A DNA stretch of 7,718 bases from Microcaldota archaeon (GTDB lineage Archaea; Micrarchaeota; Micrarchaeia; Anstonellales; Anstonellaceae), in contig JAPLWZ010000123.1 in the NCBI GenBank assembly GCA_026396335.1, positions 1 to 7,718 on the forward strand, in the 5' to 3' direction. Shown in pieces: positions 1 through 6,102 of the stretch (positions are counted from its first letter, which is position 1; every line of letters begins with the position of its first letter). The translations under genes and the position numbers were made by a program. A model generated the notes under the pieces. That model made no database searches. It saw only the letters and a program-made list of their open reading frames with translations, and had not been told where the DNA came from.

Positions 1-64
1 TGTCCTCAAGAAGCCCGACTGCGAGCGCAACTGGCGGAGACGGAGAGGCAATGCCGCGCTTCAC
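1..64 (-). CDS. 5' end of an unidentified gene, GTG start overlapping the DHH gene stop (partial)
   Basis: A minus-strand reading frame opens with GTG at 64-62 and stays open to the window edge, giving 21 residues beginning MKRGIASPSPP. The start overlaps the TGA stop of the upstream DHH gene as GTGA, the usual sign of translational coupling in an operon. An AAGGTG Shine-Dalgarno-like site lies 7 nt upstream (77-72). The visible residues are too few to identify a family; they look like a soluble N-terminus with a short Ala/Val/Leu stretch. The opposite strand is also open here but has no start or ribosome binding support. The coupling suggests a function related to the DHH enzyme, which is inference. 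Confidence 0.55.
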   Translation of the reverse strand, partial: MKRGIASPSPPVALAVGLLED

Positions 65-963
65 TTGCCTGCACCTTCCCAATCGTTTATTTCCTGTATT
101 ATGCGCTGAACTATTTCGTCTGTCTGCTCTTTGGAAACGCTCGCGCCGCCAACAGGCTTATGCCCGCCGCCGCCAAGTTTTTTCATGGCAGCGCCAACAT
201 CATAAGTGCTTTTTTTGCCGTAAATGTTGTGCCCCACGCTCAATTTCACCGAATCTTTCTCCTCGTCAAGAGGCATTATCCGCACGGACGTTACTGCGGA
301 CGGGAATAGTGAATAAATCAAGTAATTGTTGCCGCGGGGAAATTCGCTCACTGACCGCATGTCGGAAAACGCGACCTTGCCGATCATTTTCGTGTTTGCG
401 AGCAAGAGTTGCTTGAATTTTTCAAGGTCGCCCTGTACGCTTTCTACTCTTTCCTCGACCCATCCATCCTTCAGCACTGCGCTTATGTCGGGATTCTTTT
501 TGATAAGTGCGATGACGTGCCGCCTGTACTTGTCGTCCTCTGATTTTTCCGCGTTGCTCTCAAGAGTATTAGATAAGAGGAACCAGCCAGTCGGATTCCG
601 CGCCTCCTCGATTGGTACCTGCCCTGAATCAATTTTGTCAACTTCAAGAAGCGCCGCGGAATATTTCTCAAGATAGGGGTTTTCCGCCCATTCAAAAATC
701 ACGCGCGCCGCGCTTGGTTTCAGGCCCCATGCGCCCTCGAATTTCCTGTCTGGGCTAGGTCTGCTTGACTCATGGTGATCAAACCACATGCCTGCGCGCC
801 TGTCAAACGGCAGGTCGGAAATAATGTCATACTCGTTGAAGAATATTTTTCCCGCCTGCACGGTGCCGGGGTCCACGAATCTGATTTCGTCCACTTCCTC
901 AACTACTGATATGAGCACTGCTGAAAAAATGCCATCGAGGTCCGTGTGCGTGTAAAGGCGCAT
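61..963 (-). CDS. DHH/DHHA1-family phosphoesterase (NrnA- or exopolyphosphatase-like)
   Basis: This 300-residue protein has the DHH superfamily hallmarks: motif I THTDLDG at residues 5-11 with H6, D8 and D10 as metal ligands, D50 as likely motif II, the name-giving D62-H63-H64, and a DKID motif near 109-112. The C-terminal half is a DHHA1 substrate-binding domain ending in the GGGGH signature (264-268). Known relatives hydrolyse nanoRNA, 3'-phosphoadenosine 5'-phosphate, cyclic dinucleotides or polyphosphate using Mn2+; the exact substrate cannot be read from the sequence. The frame extends 43 codons further upstream, but ATG at 963 is chosen because motif I begins immediately after it and a TTTAATC box sits 28 nt upstream, fitting a leaderless transcript. 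No Shine-Dalgarno site precedes it. A coupled gene follows at 64. A cytoplasmic enzyme is expected, since no signal peptide or membrane helix is present once the upstream extension is excluded. Confidence 0.92.
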   Translation of the reverse strand: MRLYTHTDLDGIFSAVLISVVEEVDEIRFVDPGTVQAGKIFFNEYDIISDLPFDRRAGMWFDHHESSRPSPDRKFEGAWGLKPSAARVIFEWAENPYLEKYSAALLEVDKIDSGQVPIEEARNPTGWFLLSNTLESNAEKSEDDKYRRHVIALIKKNPDISAVLKDGWVEERVESVQGDLEKFKQLLLANTKMIGKVAFSDMRSVSEFPRGNNYLIYSLFPSAVTSVRIMPLDEEKDSVKLSVGHNIYGKKSTYDVGAAMKKLGGGGHKPVGGASVSKEQTDEIVQRIIQEINDWEGAGK

Positions 964-984
964 GCTACAAGAACGGCAGAAAAA

Positions 985-991
985 GATTAAA
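985..991 (-). promoter_or_regulatory. TATA-like box TTTAATC of the DHH gene
   Basis: On the minus strand TTTAATC starts 28 nt before the ATG at 963. Archaeal TATA boxes are typically centred about 25-27 nt before the transcription start, so transcription should begin at or next to the ATG. The same heptamer lies at the same distance from the RNB and tspO starts in this window. Confidence 0.6.
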
Positions 992-1025
992 AGAGAGGTT
1001 TTGCAGTCTGCGGGCAAACCCAATA

Positions 1026-1069
1026 TTATATAACGTTTGCCAGTGCTTGGATGAGTAATAGGGGGGTGG
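1026..1069 (+). promoter_or_regulatory. TATA box and Shine-Dalgarno site of the Cys-rich surface gene
   Basis: TTATATAA at 1026-1033 is a strong archaeal TATA box that would start transcription near 1055. A purine-rich GGGGGGTGG site at 1061-1069 lies 4 nt before the ATG at 1074, so the mRNA should have a short leader of roughly 20 nt. Together with the DHH promoter this makes 964-1073 a divergent promoter region. Confidence 0.65.
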
Positions 1070-1073
1070 ATTA

Positions 1074-2519
1074 ATGTCAGCAAAGCTAACAATTACCATA
1101 CTGTTTTTATTCGCATTTTTAGCCGGCGGGATTTATGCGCTCGGCTGCAATCCCGGAACATCTGAATGCTACAGTGACACTGCTTACCAAACCTGCAACA
1201 GCCATGCGCTCTGGGACGCGCCTGTTGACTGTCAGTTAGGCACCACATGCGTGAACGGAGCGTGCCAGGAGCCGATCGGCTGCACGCCGGGCGCAAGCAA
1301 ATGCACCGGAACCACGACTTACAAGACATGCGGCGACCACGCGCTTTGGGGGCCCGAACAATCATGCGCAATAGGGGTGACCTGCAGCAACGGGCAGTGC
1401 GTCCCGCTTCCACAATGCAGCTCGCCCGGCACCACGCGGTGCTCGCCTGACGGCTCGAACACAGTTCAAGTATGCAATAGCCAGCTCCAGTGGGAAACGC
1501 AGCGCGCGTGCGACTACGGATGCAGCAACGGTTACTGCCGTGCGTGCAACCCAGGCTCAACCCGCTGCGGCGACACCACACACTACCAGACATGCGGCTC
1601 GGACGGAAACTGGAACTCCGGCGACTACTGCGGCAACAACATGATCTGCAGCGGCGGCTCGTGCATAACAAACCCCTCGCTGAACTGCCAGAACATTGGC
1701 GCAGCCCGCTGCTCGCCATCAGACTCAAGCACTCTGCAAAAATGCAACAACAATAACAAGTGGACCGATTACCAGTACTGCTCGCTCGGCTGCTTCAATT
1801 CCGCCTGCAGAGTATGCTCCACAGGGCAGACAACCTGCAAGGATTCCGCAACATACTATATGTGCAACAGCTACGGGCAGTGGGGGCTTGACACATCGTG
1901 CCCAACTGGCTACGTTTGTTTCTTAGGCTCTTGCCAGGTGCCGACAGGCACCCAGTGCTCATCACTCGGGCAAAAGCGCTGCTCGCCATCTGACGCATCA
2001 ATGACACAGATTTGCGGCAGCAACTACATTTACATGGACTACGTAAAATGCGGATCAGGCTGCGCGAACGGCGAGTGCATGGTGTGCCAGCCGGGCACAT
2101 CCTACTGCGCTGATCCTGGCTCCTACAAAATGTGCGACAGCAACGGGCAGTTCACAACTGCTGTTCCGTGCGCAGCAGGGCAGTCGTGCTCAAACGGAAA
2201 GTGCGCGCCTTCCGCAGTATGCAGCGAATCATCAAGGCAGTGCGTTGGCAGCACAATACAGGTGTGCACAGGCGGGCAGTGGGCGAAATATACCTCCTGC
2301 TCAACTGACAGCGTTTGTACTGAGTCGCAGGGCACTGCGTACTGCAAGCAGAATGCGGCGCCTGCTCCAACGCCAGCCCCAACACCGGCACCAGCGCCTG
2401 AACCGCAAAAGGACAGTGGACTTTTAGGGCTGGGAATAATTGGCAGCATAATCGTTGTTTTGGCAGTGCTTGTGATTGCAGGCGCAGGTTACTTCCTGCT
2501 ATTGAAGAAAAACGAATAA
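1074..2519 (+). CDS. Cysteine-rich modular cell-surface protein with C-terminal membrane anchor
   Basis: I do not recognise a named family for this 481-residue protein. A signal peptide (about 1-23) is followed by nine six-cysteine modules spanning residues 25-424, then a Pro/Ala-rich linker (429-445, APTPAPTPAP type), one hydrophobic helix (about 450-477) and a KKNE tail. That predicts an exported ectodomain held by a C-terminal anchor. Five A modules (starting at C25, C70, C158, C248, C338) have identical cysteine spacing, x6-x8-x11-x5-x4. Three B modules (C115, C205, C295) have x7-x10-x11-x3-x4. A ninth module (C383) is divergent. An aromatic residue sits six positions after the third cysteine in all A and B modules. 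All 54 cysteines fall in the modules, in even sets of six, which suggests complete disulfide pairing outside the membrane. A role in surface structure, adhesion or cell contact is inference. The next gene follows 42 nt downstream and is probably co-transcribed. Confidence 0.9.
   Translation: MSAKLTITILFLFAFLAGGIYALGCNPGTSECYSDTAYQTCNSHALWDAPVDCQLGTTCVNGACQEPIGCTPGASKCTGTTTYKTCGDHALWGPEQSCAIGVTCSNGQCVPLPQCSSPGTTRCSPDGSNTVQVCNSQLQWETQRACDYGCSNGYCRACNPGSTRCGDTTHYQTCGSDGNWNSGDYCGNNMICSGGSCITNPSLNCQNIGAARCSPSDSSTLQKCNNNNKWTDYQYCSLGCFNSACRVCSTGQTTCKDSATYYMCNSYGQWGLDTSCPTGYVCFLGSCQVPTGTQCSSLGQKRCSPSDASMTQICGSNYIYMDYVKCGSGCANGECMVCQPGTSYCADPGSYKMCDSNGQFTTAVPCAAGQSCSNGKCAPSAVCSESSRQCVGSTIQVCTGGQWAKYTSCSTDSVCTESQGTAYCKQNAAPAPTPAPTPAPAPEPQKDSGLLGLGIIGSIIVVLAVLVIAGAGYFLLLKKNE
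1146..2345 (+). repeat. Nine tandem six-cysteine modules with a 270-bp B-A superunit
   Basis: The module order is A-A-B-A-B-A-B-A-C. B modules begin at 1416, 1686 and 1956, exactly 270 nt apart. Within each B-A pair only two residues separate the modules, while seven residues separate consecutive pairs, so the B-A pair appears to be the unit that was duplicated. Codons have diverged between copies, but blocks such as GCTGCTCGCCATC recur in the second and third pairs (from 1709 and 1979). Confidence 0.85.
2358..2408 (+). repeat. Low-complexity Pro/Ala linker coding segment
   Basis: GC-rich codons encode alternating Ala-Pro with Thr and Glu between the cysteine modules and the membrane anchor. 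Such linkers commonly act as stalks that hold an ectodomain away from the membrane. Confidence 0.7.
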
Positions 2520-2545
2520 TGTATTGAAAAAAAGTGAGAGACATT

Positions 2546-2564
2546 CAAAGAGGTGTTATTTATG
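2546..2564 (+). promoter_or_regulatory. Shine-Dalgarno leader that sets the solute-binding lipoprotein start
   Basis: AGAGGTG at 2549-2555 lies 6 nt before the ATG at 2562 and decides against the in-frame GTG at 2553, which is part of the Shine-Dalgarno site itself. The 19-nt string CAAAGAGGTGTTATTTATG is repeated exactly at the start of the small Cys-cluster gene (minus strand, 6118-6100). Confidence 0.7.
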
Positions 2565-4049
2565 AAAAACGTAAACGCAATTCTCGCATTCGCCCTTGCA
2601 GCCCTGCTTGTTTTTTCATTCGGCTGTTCACAAGCGCAGCAGCCTGCGCCAGGAAGCGACCGTGACTCGCACGGCTGCATACCCTCGGCAGGCTACACCT
2701 GGTGTGGCGCACTGAACCAGTGCATCCGCCCGTGGGAAACAAACTGCACTGCAGCATCAGCCAATCCGGCACAGCCAGCACCCGGCAGCGACCGTGACGC
2801 ACACGGCTGCATAGGGAGCGCAGGCTATCAGTGGTGCGCGGCACTCAATGAATGCATCCGCCCATGGGAAACAACGTGCACGGTAAAGTCAGGCGTGCGC
2901 GTGCTCACTGAAAATTTCCCGCCGTTCAACTTCGAAGGGAACAACGGCACAGTTGACGGCAGGTCAAGCGAAATAGTAAGGCTTATCATGGCAGGAATGG
3001 GGCAGCGCGCAAGCATAGAAATAATGGACTGGCCAAGCGCATACCAAGTTGCGCTCACAACGCCCGATGTTGCACTCTACTCTGCTGCAAGAAGCCCGCA
3101 GCGCGAACACCTCTTCAAGTGGGTGGGCCCGATCGGGACTTATGACAAGACGCTCTACGTGAAGAACGGCTCAACGATAAAGATTGCAAGCCTTGAGGAC
3201 GCGAAAAAGGCAGCATCAATTTGCGTGGTGCAATATGATGACAGGCAGCAGATGCTTGCAGGGCTTGGCTTTGCCAACCTCGTGGAAAAGCAGAATGACG
3301 CAGAATGCCTAAAGGCACTTGGCACAGGAGATGTGGCGCTTTGGTTCGGCTCCGCTGACACCATGCCTTATGTTGCAGCACAGGCAGGCTTGCCGCAGGG
3401 CACAGCAGCACCCGCGCTCCACGTTGAAAGCACTGAGCTTTACATAGCATTCTCAAACAGCACATCTGATACAACAGTGCAGGAATGGCAGTCTGCGCTT
3501 GACGCAATGAAACATGACGGCACGTATGACAATATGCTCGTTTGGTGGGGCTCGCAAATAATTCCGGGCTCGGACATAGACGCACACGGCTGCATAGGCT
3601 CTGCAGGCTACAACTGGTGCGGCGCACTGAACCAGTGCATCCGCCCTTGGGAAGCGACCTGCCCCGCGGAAGCACAGCCAACAGAAAACCAGACTATGCC
3701 TGGCAGCGACCGTGATTCGCACGGCTGCATAGGCTCTGCCGGCTACTCATGGTGCCCTGAACTTTCAAAGTGCGTGCGCGTTTGGGAGACCGATTGCCCC
3801 TCGCTGAAAGCAAAGGCGCTTGAAGACCAGGCAAAGGGTTATTGCGGCAATGGGAATGAGGTGGCGCTTTGCGGGCAATACATAAAGGTGGTCAGCAATA
3901 TGCCAGGAGCAGGAAGCAAATTCTACACACTCGGGAATTATGACCCAGTTGCAACCTGCCCAGTTGTCGCGCCGGACTATATGACCCCGGACTGCAAGCA
4001 GCTTTTGCTTGGCAACAACTACGTTGAGCAAAAAATAAAGTGCGCTTAA
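2562..4049 (+). CDS. Family-3 type solute-binding lipoprotein flanked by four-cysteine repeats
   Basis: This 495-residue protein starts with a lipoprotein-type signal peptide ending FSFGC (C22 would be lipidated or anchor-proximal). Two 33-residue repeats (30-62, 74-106) precede a bacterial-type extracellular solute-binding domain of the polar amino acid class (about 111-332). That domain opens with a beta strand and FPPFNF and contains the AARSPQREHLFKWVGPI segment typical of the ligand pocket. Two more repeats follow (335-367, 380-412), then a C-terminal region with five cysteines (from about 427). Every repeat follows PGSDxDxHGCIxSAGYxWC and then CxRxWExxC, with invariant cysteine spacing x8-x5-x7. 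Related binding proteins deliver amino acids or similar small solutes to ABC permeases or sensors, but no permease, ATPase or kinase gene is in the window, so the partner and ligand are unknown. The gene sits 42 nt after the Cys-rich surface gene in the same direction. Confidence 0.85.
   Translation: MKNVNAILAFALAALLVFSFGCSQAQQPAPGSDRDSHGCIPSAGYTWCGALNQCIRPWETNCTAASANPAQPAPGSDRDAHGCIGSAGYQWCAALNECIRPWETTCTVKSGVRVLTENFPPFNFEGNNGTVDGRSSEIVRLIMAGMGQRASIEIMDWPSAYQVALTTPDVALYSAARSPQREHLFKWVGPIGTYDKTLYVKNGSTIKIASLEDAKKAASICVVQYDDRQQMLAGLGFANLVEKQNDAECLKALGTGDVALWFGSADTMPYVAAQAGLPQGTAAPALHVESTELYIAFSNSTSDTTVQEWQSALDAMKHDGTYDNMLVWWGSQIIPGSDIDAHGCIGSAGYNWCGALNQCIRPWEATCPAEAQPTENQTMPGSDRDSHGCIGSAGYSWCPELSKCVRVWETDCPSLKAKALEDQAKGYCGNGNEVALCGQYIKVVSNMPGAGSKFYTLGNYDPVATCPVVAPDYMTPDCKQLLLGNNYVEQKIKCA
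2649..2879 (+). repeat. N-terminal pair of 33-residue four-cysteine repeats
   Basis: Copy 1 covers 2649-2747 and copy 2 covers 2781-2879. Both encode PGSDRD, HGCI, SAGY, WC, ALN, CIRPWET and a final cysteine with spacing x8-x5-x7. Eleven residues rich in Ala, Pro and Asn separate them. I recall similar HGC...SAGY...WC...C.R.WE segments recurring in exported prokaryotic proteins but cannot name the family. Confidence 0.85.
3564..3797 (+). repeat. C-terminal pair of 33-residue four-cysteine repeats
   Basis: Copy 3 covers 3564-3662 and copy 4 covers 3699-3797, after the solute-binding domain. Cysteine spacing matches the N-terminal pair. Copy 3 shares an identical 26-nt block (3621-3646) with copy 1 (2706-2731), while copy 4 is the most divergent, with CVRVWE in place of CIRPWE. 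Confidence 0.85.
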
Positions 4050-4070
4050 CTGCACGGGATTTTCAAAAGG

Positions 4071-4135
4071 AGTGCGCCGCTATTTTCCGGGTTCGTTAGT
4101 TATTCCCGGGCTTGTTAATTATTTCCAGGCGCACT
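4071..4135. terminator. Nested inverted repeat between convergent genes, possible bidirectional terminator
   Basis: AGTGCGCC (4071-4078) and GGCGCACT (4128-4135) are perfect 8-bp complements. Inside them CCGGG (4087-4091) can pair with CCCGG (4105-4109) across a 13-nt loop. The element lies in the 101-bp gap between the stops of the solute-binding lipoprotein gene and the RNB gene. There is no long T tract on either strand, so function as a terminator is uncertain. Confidence 0.35.
4081..4130 (+). repeat. Short degenerate direct repeats in the convergent gap
   Basis: The pattern GTTA(G/A)TTATT(C/T)CC(C/A)GG occurs twice in tandem, preceded by a related TATTTTCCGGG, at about 19-20 nt period. 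This is intergenic; it may be simple replication slippage, and it overlaps the possible terminator hairpin. Confidence 0.4.
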
Positions 4136-4150
4136 TTATTTCCAAACGGC

Positions 4151-5725
4151 TCACTTGATTTCCAAATCAATAAAGCCGTTCGGCGGGTCGAGGTTAATCA
4201 GCTTTACCCGCACCTTTTGCCCTACCTTCAGGCCCTTTACCCACTTGACTACCTTGCCCTCAACAGGGGGCTCAAGCAATCGCGCGTAAATTCCCTTGTC
4301 AGATGCGCCTGTGATTATTGCATCAAACGTTAACCCGATTTTCCCGAGCAATAAAGTAGCTGCTTCTGCCTTTACCATGAAGCGCTCAACCTTTTTCGAT
4401 GCGTGCTCCCTATCCGTGCACCATTCCGCTGCCTGCTCAAGCTCTTTCTTGCCGTAAGGAGAACGCTCACCTTTCAGCGATGCTTTTACCAGTCGCTGTA
4501 TTATCAGGTCCACGTAGCGGCGGTTGGGCGCGGTTGAGTGCGTGTAGCTTGTGACTGCAAGGCAGAAGTGCCCGATGGGATTTTTCCTGTCGAACATCAC
4601 ATACTCGCCGTTCCCGATCAGTTTCACGATTGTCAGCGACAAATCTGGGAAAAGCTCCGGATCCGCCTGCCTTTGCTTTGCAAGGAAGATGGAAAGCGCC
4701 CTTGCGTTCGGGGAATGCGGAAGAATTGTGCCTTTTGCCTTGGCGAGTTTCATTATGTCAGGCCAGTCTTTCGGCACTCTGACCACTCGCTGGATGGTCG
4801 GTATGTTTGCGTGCTCAAGATGCCCGGACATGATGCCGTTTGCACCAATCATGAAGTTTTCAATTATGTGCCTTGCCAAATTCTCCTCGATTAGGACAAG
4901 GCCGAGCACTTTTTCGCCCTCTATGACCGCGCGCGCCTCAAGCGACTGGAGTTCCAGCGCGCCTTGTGTCATCCTGTACTTCCCCAGCCGGAGAGATGCA
5001 GTATTTTGAAGCCTGATTTGCGCTTCAAGCACTGAATCTTCAGCAATAAGTTTTGGCGTGGGGCCTGTGCCTTCAAGCCACGCGCCAACTTCCTCGTAAA
5101 CGAGTTTTGCCTTGTTCCTCACAAGCGCAGGGTAAATTAACCCCCGGCGCACCGAGCCGTTGGGAAGAACCGTGAATTCTATTGCCATTGCAAGCCTGTC
5201 CTGCTCTGGCGGAAGCGAGGAGAGATTTTTCGACAATCTGTCAGGCAGCATGGGGAATGTTTCAATGCCTGTGTAAACGGAAGTCGTGTTCTTGCGCGCG
5301 TGCATGTCCAGCATGGAATTTTTCGGAACGTAAACATCCACATCCGCGATTGCCACCTTTACGTGTATTTCGCCGTTCTTGCCCTGCTCGCAGTACTCTA
5401 TCTGGTCCAAGTCTTCAGTGTCGAAATTGTCAATTGAGGACCATAAGAGCCCTCGCAAATCGCGCACGGATTTTTCAGCCCGCTCTGGCGCGCGCCCGTC
5501 CAGTGCGTTAACGGCAGACATAACAGGCGAGGGAAATATGGGCTCGAAATCGAATTTCATCATTGCTTTTTTTGCAATTGCCTTCAGGTCAACAGGACCC
5601 GTGCTTCTGCTGGGTCTGTCCTGATCATGAGGAGTTGGCCTAAAGGAAAAGCTCCCTCGCCCCCTTTCATTGCGATGCCGCTGCCCCTCTCTGCCGTTGG
5701 AATGATGATTATGGTGACGCCCCAT
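4151..5725 (-). CDS. RNB-domain exoribonuclease (RNase II/R superfamily, DLDQ-type)
   Basis: This 524-residue protein is expected to degrade RNA processively from the 3' end in the cytoplasm. A disordered His/Arg-rich tail (1-40) precedes the RNB catalytic domain (about 84-415) and a C-terminal S1-like RNA-binding domain (about 467-524). The active-site stretch SSIDNFDTEDLDQ (97-108) supplies D99, D105 and D107 at positions matching the first three catalytic aspartates of RNase R, but the fourth is Q108. The downstream YTHSTAPNRRYVDL segment (394-407) matches the conserved arginine motif (YxHFTSPIRRYxDL in RNase R). From memory, the DLDQ form and the nearby NTTSVYTGIETFPMLP stretch resemble the Deinococcus RNase II-like subfamily, which lacks N-terminal cold-shock domains, as here. 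The ATG at 5725 is chosen because a TTTAATC box lies 28 nt upstream; the frame also extends to a TTG in a T-rich tract, which is rejected. It converges on the solute-binding lipoprotein gene. Confidence 0.92.
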   Translation of the reverse strand: MGRHHNHHSNGREGQRHRNERGRGSFSFRPTPHDQDRPSRSTGPVDLKAIAKKAMMKFDFEPIFPSPVMSAVNALDGRAPERAEKSVRDLRGLLWSSIDNFDTEDLDQIEYCEQGKNGEIHVKVAIADVDVYVPKNSMLDMHARKNTTSVYTGIETFPMLPDRLSKNLSSLPPEQDRLAMAIEFTVLPNGSVRRGLIYPALVRNKAKLVYEEVGAWLEGTGPTPKLIAEDSVLEAQIRLQNTASLRLGKYRMTQGALELQSLEARAVIEGEKVLGLVLIEENLARHIIENFMIGANGIMSGHLEHANIPTIQRVVRVPKDWPDIMKLAKAKGTILPHSPNARALSIFLAKQRQADPELFPDLSLTIVKLIGNGEYVMFDRKNPIGHFCLAVTSYTHSTAPNRRYVDLIIQRLVKASLKGERSPYGKKELEQAAEWCTDREHASKKVERFMVKAEAATLLLGKIGLTFDAIITGASDKGIYARLLEPPVEGKVVKWVKGLKVGQKVRVKLINLDPPNGFIDLEIK

Positions 5726-5746
5726 GCTATCTGCCACGCACTTCAC

Positions 5747-5753
5747 GATTAAA
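5747..5753 (-). promoter_or_regulatory. TATA-like box TTTAATC of the RNB exoribonuclease gene
   Basis: TTTAATC on the minus strand starts 28 nt before the ATG at 5725, with no Shine-Dalgarno site between them, fitting a leaderless mRNA. Confidence 0.6.
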
Positions 5754-5760
5754 TAGATAC

Positions 5761-5770
5761 CTACTAGTAG
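5761..5770. promoter_or_regulatory. Perfect 10-bp palindrome CTACTAGTAG upstream of the RNB promoter
   Basis: The palindrome ends 7 bp upstream of the TTTAATC box, in the place where an archaeal activator or a factor competing with TFB could bind. It could equally be chance or part of the T-rich terminator region of the preceding gene. No second copy was seen in the window. Confidence 0.25.
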
Positions 5771-5804
5771 AAGAAAAACAAAAAAAATAAAGAAAAAACA
5801 CAAA
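5771..5804 (-). terminator. T-rich terminator after the small Cys-cluster gene
   Basis: On the minus strand, starting 8 nt after the TAA stop at 5812, come TTTT, T6, TTT, T8 and T5 runs broken by single bases. Clustered T runs without a hairpin are the usual archaeal termination signal. The run lies directly upstream of the RNB promoter and would isolate the two genes. Confidence 0.65.
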
Positions 5805-5811
5805 ATGAAAA

Positions 5812-6102
5812 TTACATCATAGCATCATTGAGCTTCTTCTCGAATGCAGCGGTTTCGCCTGCAGATAGCTTCTTGCCCTGCATTGAAGCGGCGTAATACT
5901 TGTGCACGTACTCAGCCATAATACCAGCAACCTTGCCCAATTGCTTGCCCATGGTCTTCTCGAGATTTGCTTCCATTTTTCTTTGGATGACCGCCATCCA
6001 TGCCTTGTCGCCCATCTCTACCGCCATACCGGTCATTGTCTGCTTCTTTTCCTCTTCGCAGCAGCACTCGGAAGAGCAGCATTCATCGTTTTTGTTTCCC
6101 AT
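5812..6102 (-). CDS. Small protein with N-terminal CCSSECCC cluster, unknown function
   Basis: I do not recognise this 96-residue protein. Residues 1-20 are charged and carry five cysteines (C8, C9, C13, C14, C15) followed by an acidic/basic EEEKK stretch; the rest (about 22-96) looks alpha-helical and methionine-rich, with many Lys and Ala residues. There is no signal peptide or membrane helix, so it is probably cytoplasmic, where clustered cysteines suggest metal or Fe-S binding or redox sensing (inference). ATG at 6102 is chosen because GAGGTG lies 6 nt upstream. An earlier in-frame ATG at 6144 lacks a ribosome binding site and its codons overlap the TATA-like TATTAA. The gene is expressed from its own promoter and is bounded by T-rich terminators on both sides, so it is likely monocistronic. 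Confidence 0.75.
   Translation of the reverse strand: MGNKNDECCSSECCCEEEKKQTMTGMAVEMGDKAWMAVIQRKMEANLEKTMGKQLGKVAGIMAEYVHKYYAASMQGKKLSAGETAAFEKKLNDAMM

Noticed and set aside
1..60. Open plus-strand frame at the left edge.
   Set aside because: It continues antisense through the DHH gene with no start signal; the minus-strand GTGA-coupled start explains the edge better.
964..1092. 43-residue upstream extension of the DHH phosphoesterase from an ATG at 1092.
   Set aside because: It overlaps the divergent promoter and the start of the opposite surface gene, and the catalytic motif I normally lies right at the N-terminus of this family, as it does from ATG 963.
1093..1728. 211-codon open frame antisense to the Cys-rich surface gene, full of Cys, Arg and Ser.
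   Set aside because: Its composition is a by-product of the GC-rich cysteine codons on the opposite strand; it has no start signals.
1146..2345. Regular 270-bp periodicity considered as a CRISPR or noncoding satellite.
   Set aside because: The repeat keeps an open reading frame with a fixed cysteine pattern and DNA-level divergence at wobble positions, so it is a protein module repeat.
5726..5803. N-terminal extension of the RNB protein from a TTG, giving an apparent membrane helix of mostly Phe, Leu and Val.
   Set aside because: The extension is translated from the T-rich terminator and promoter DNA, starts with TTG without a ribosome binding site, and would place the TTTAATC box inside the coding region. 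A membrane-anchored RNase is therefore not supported.
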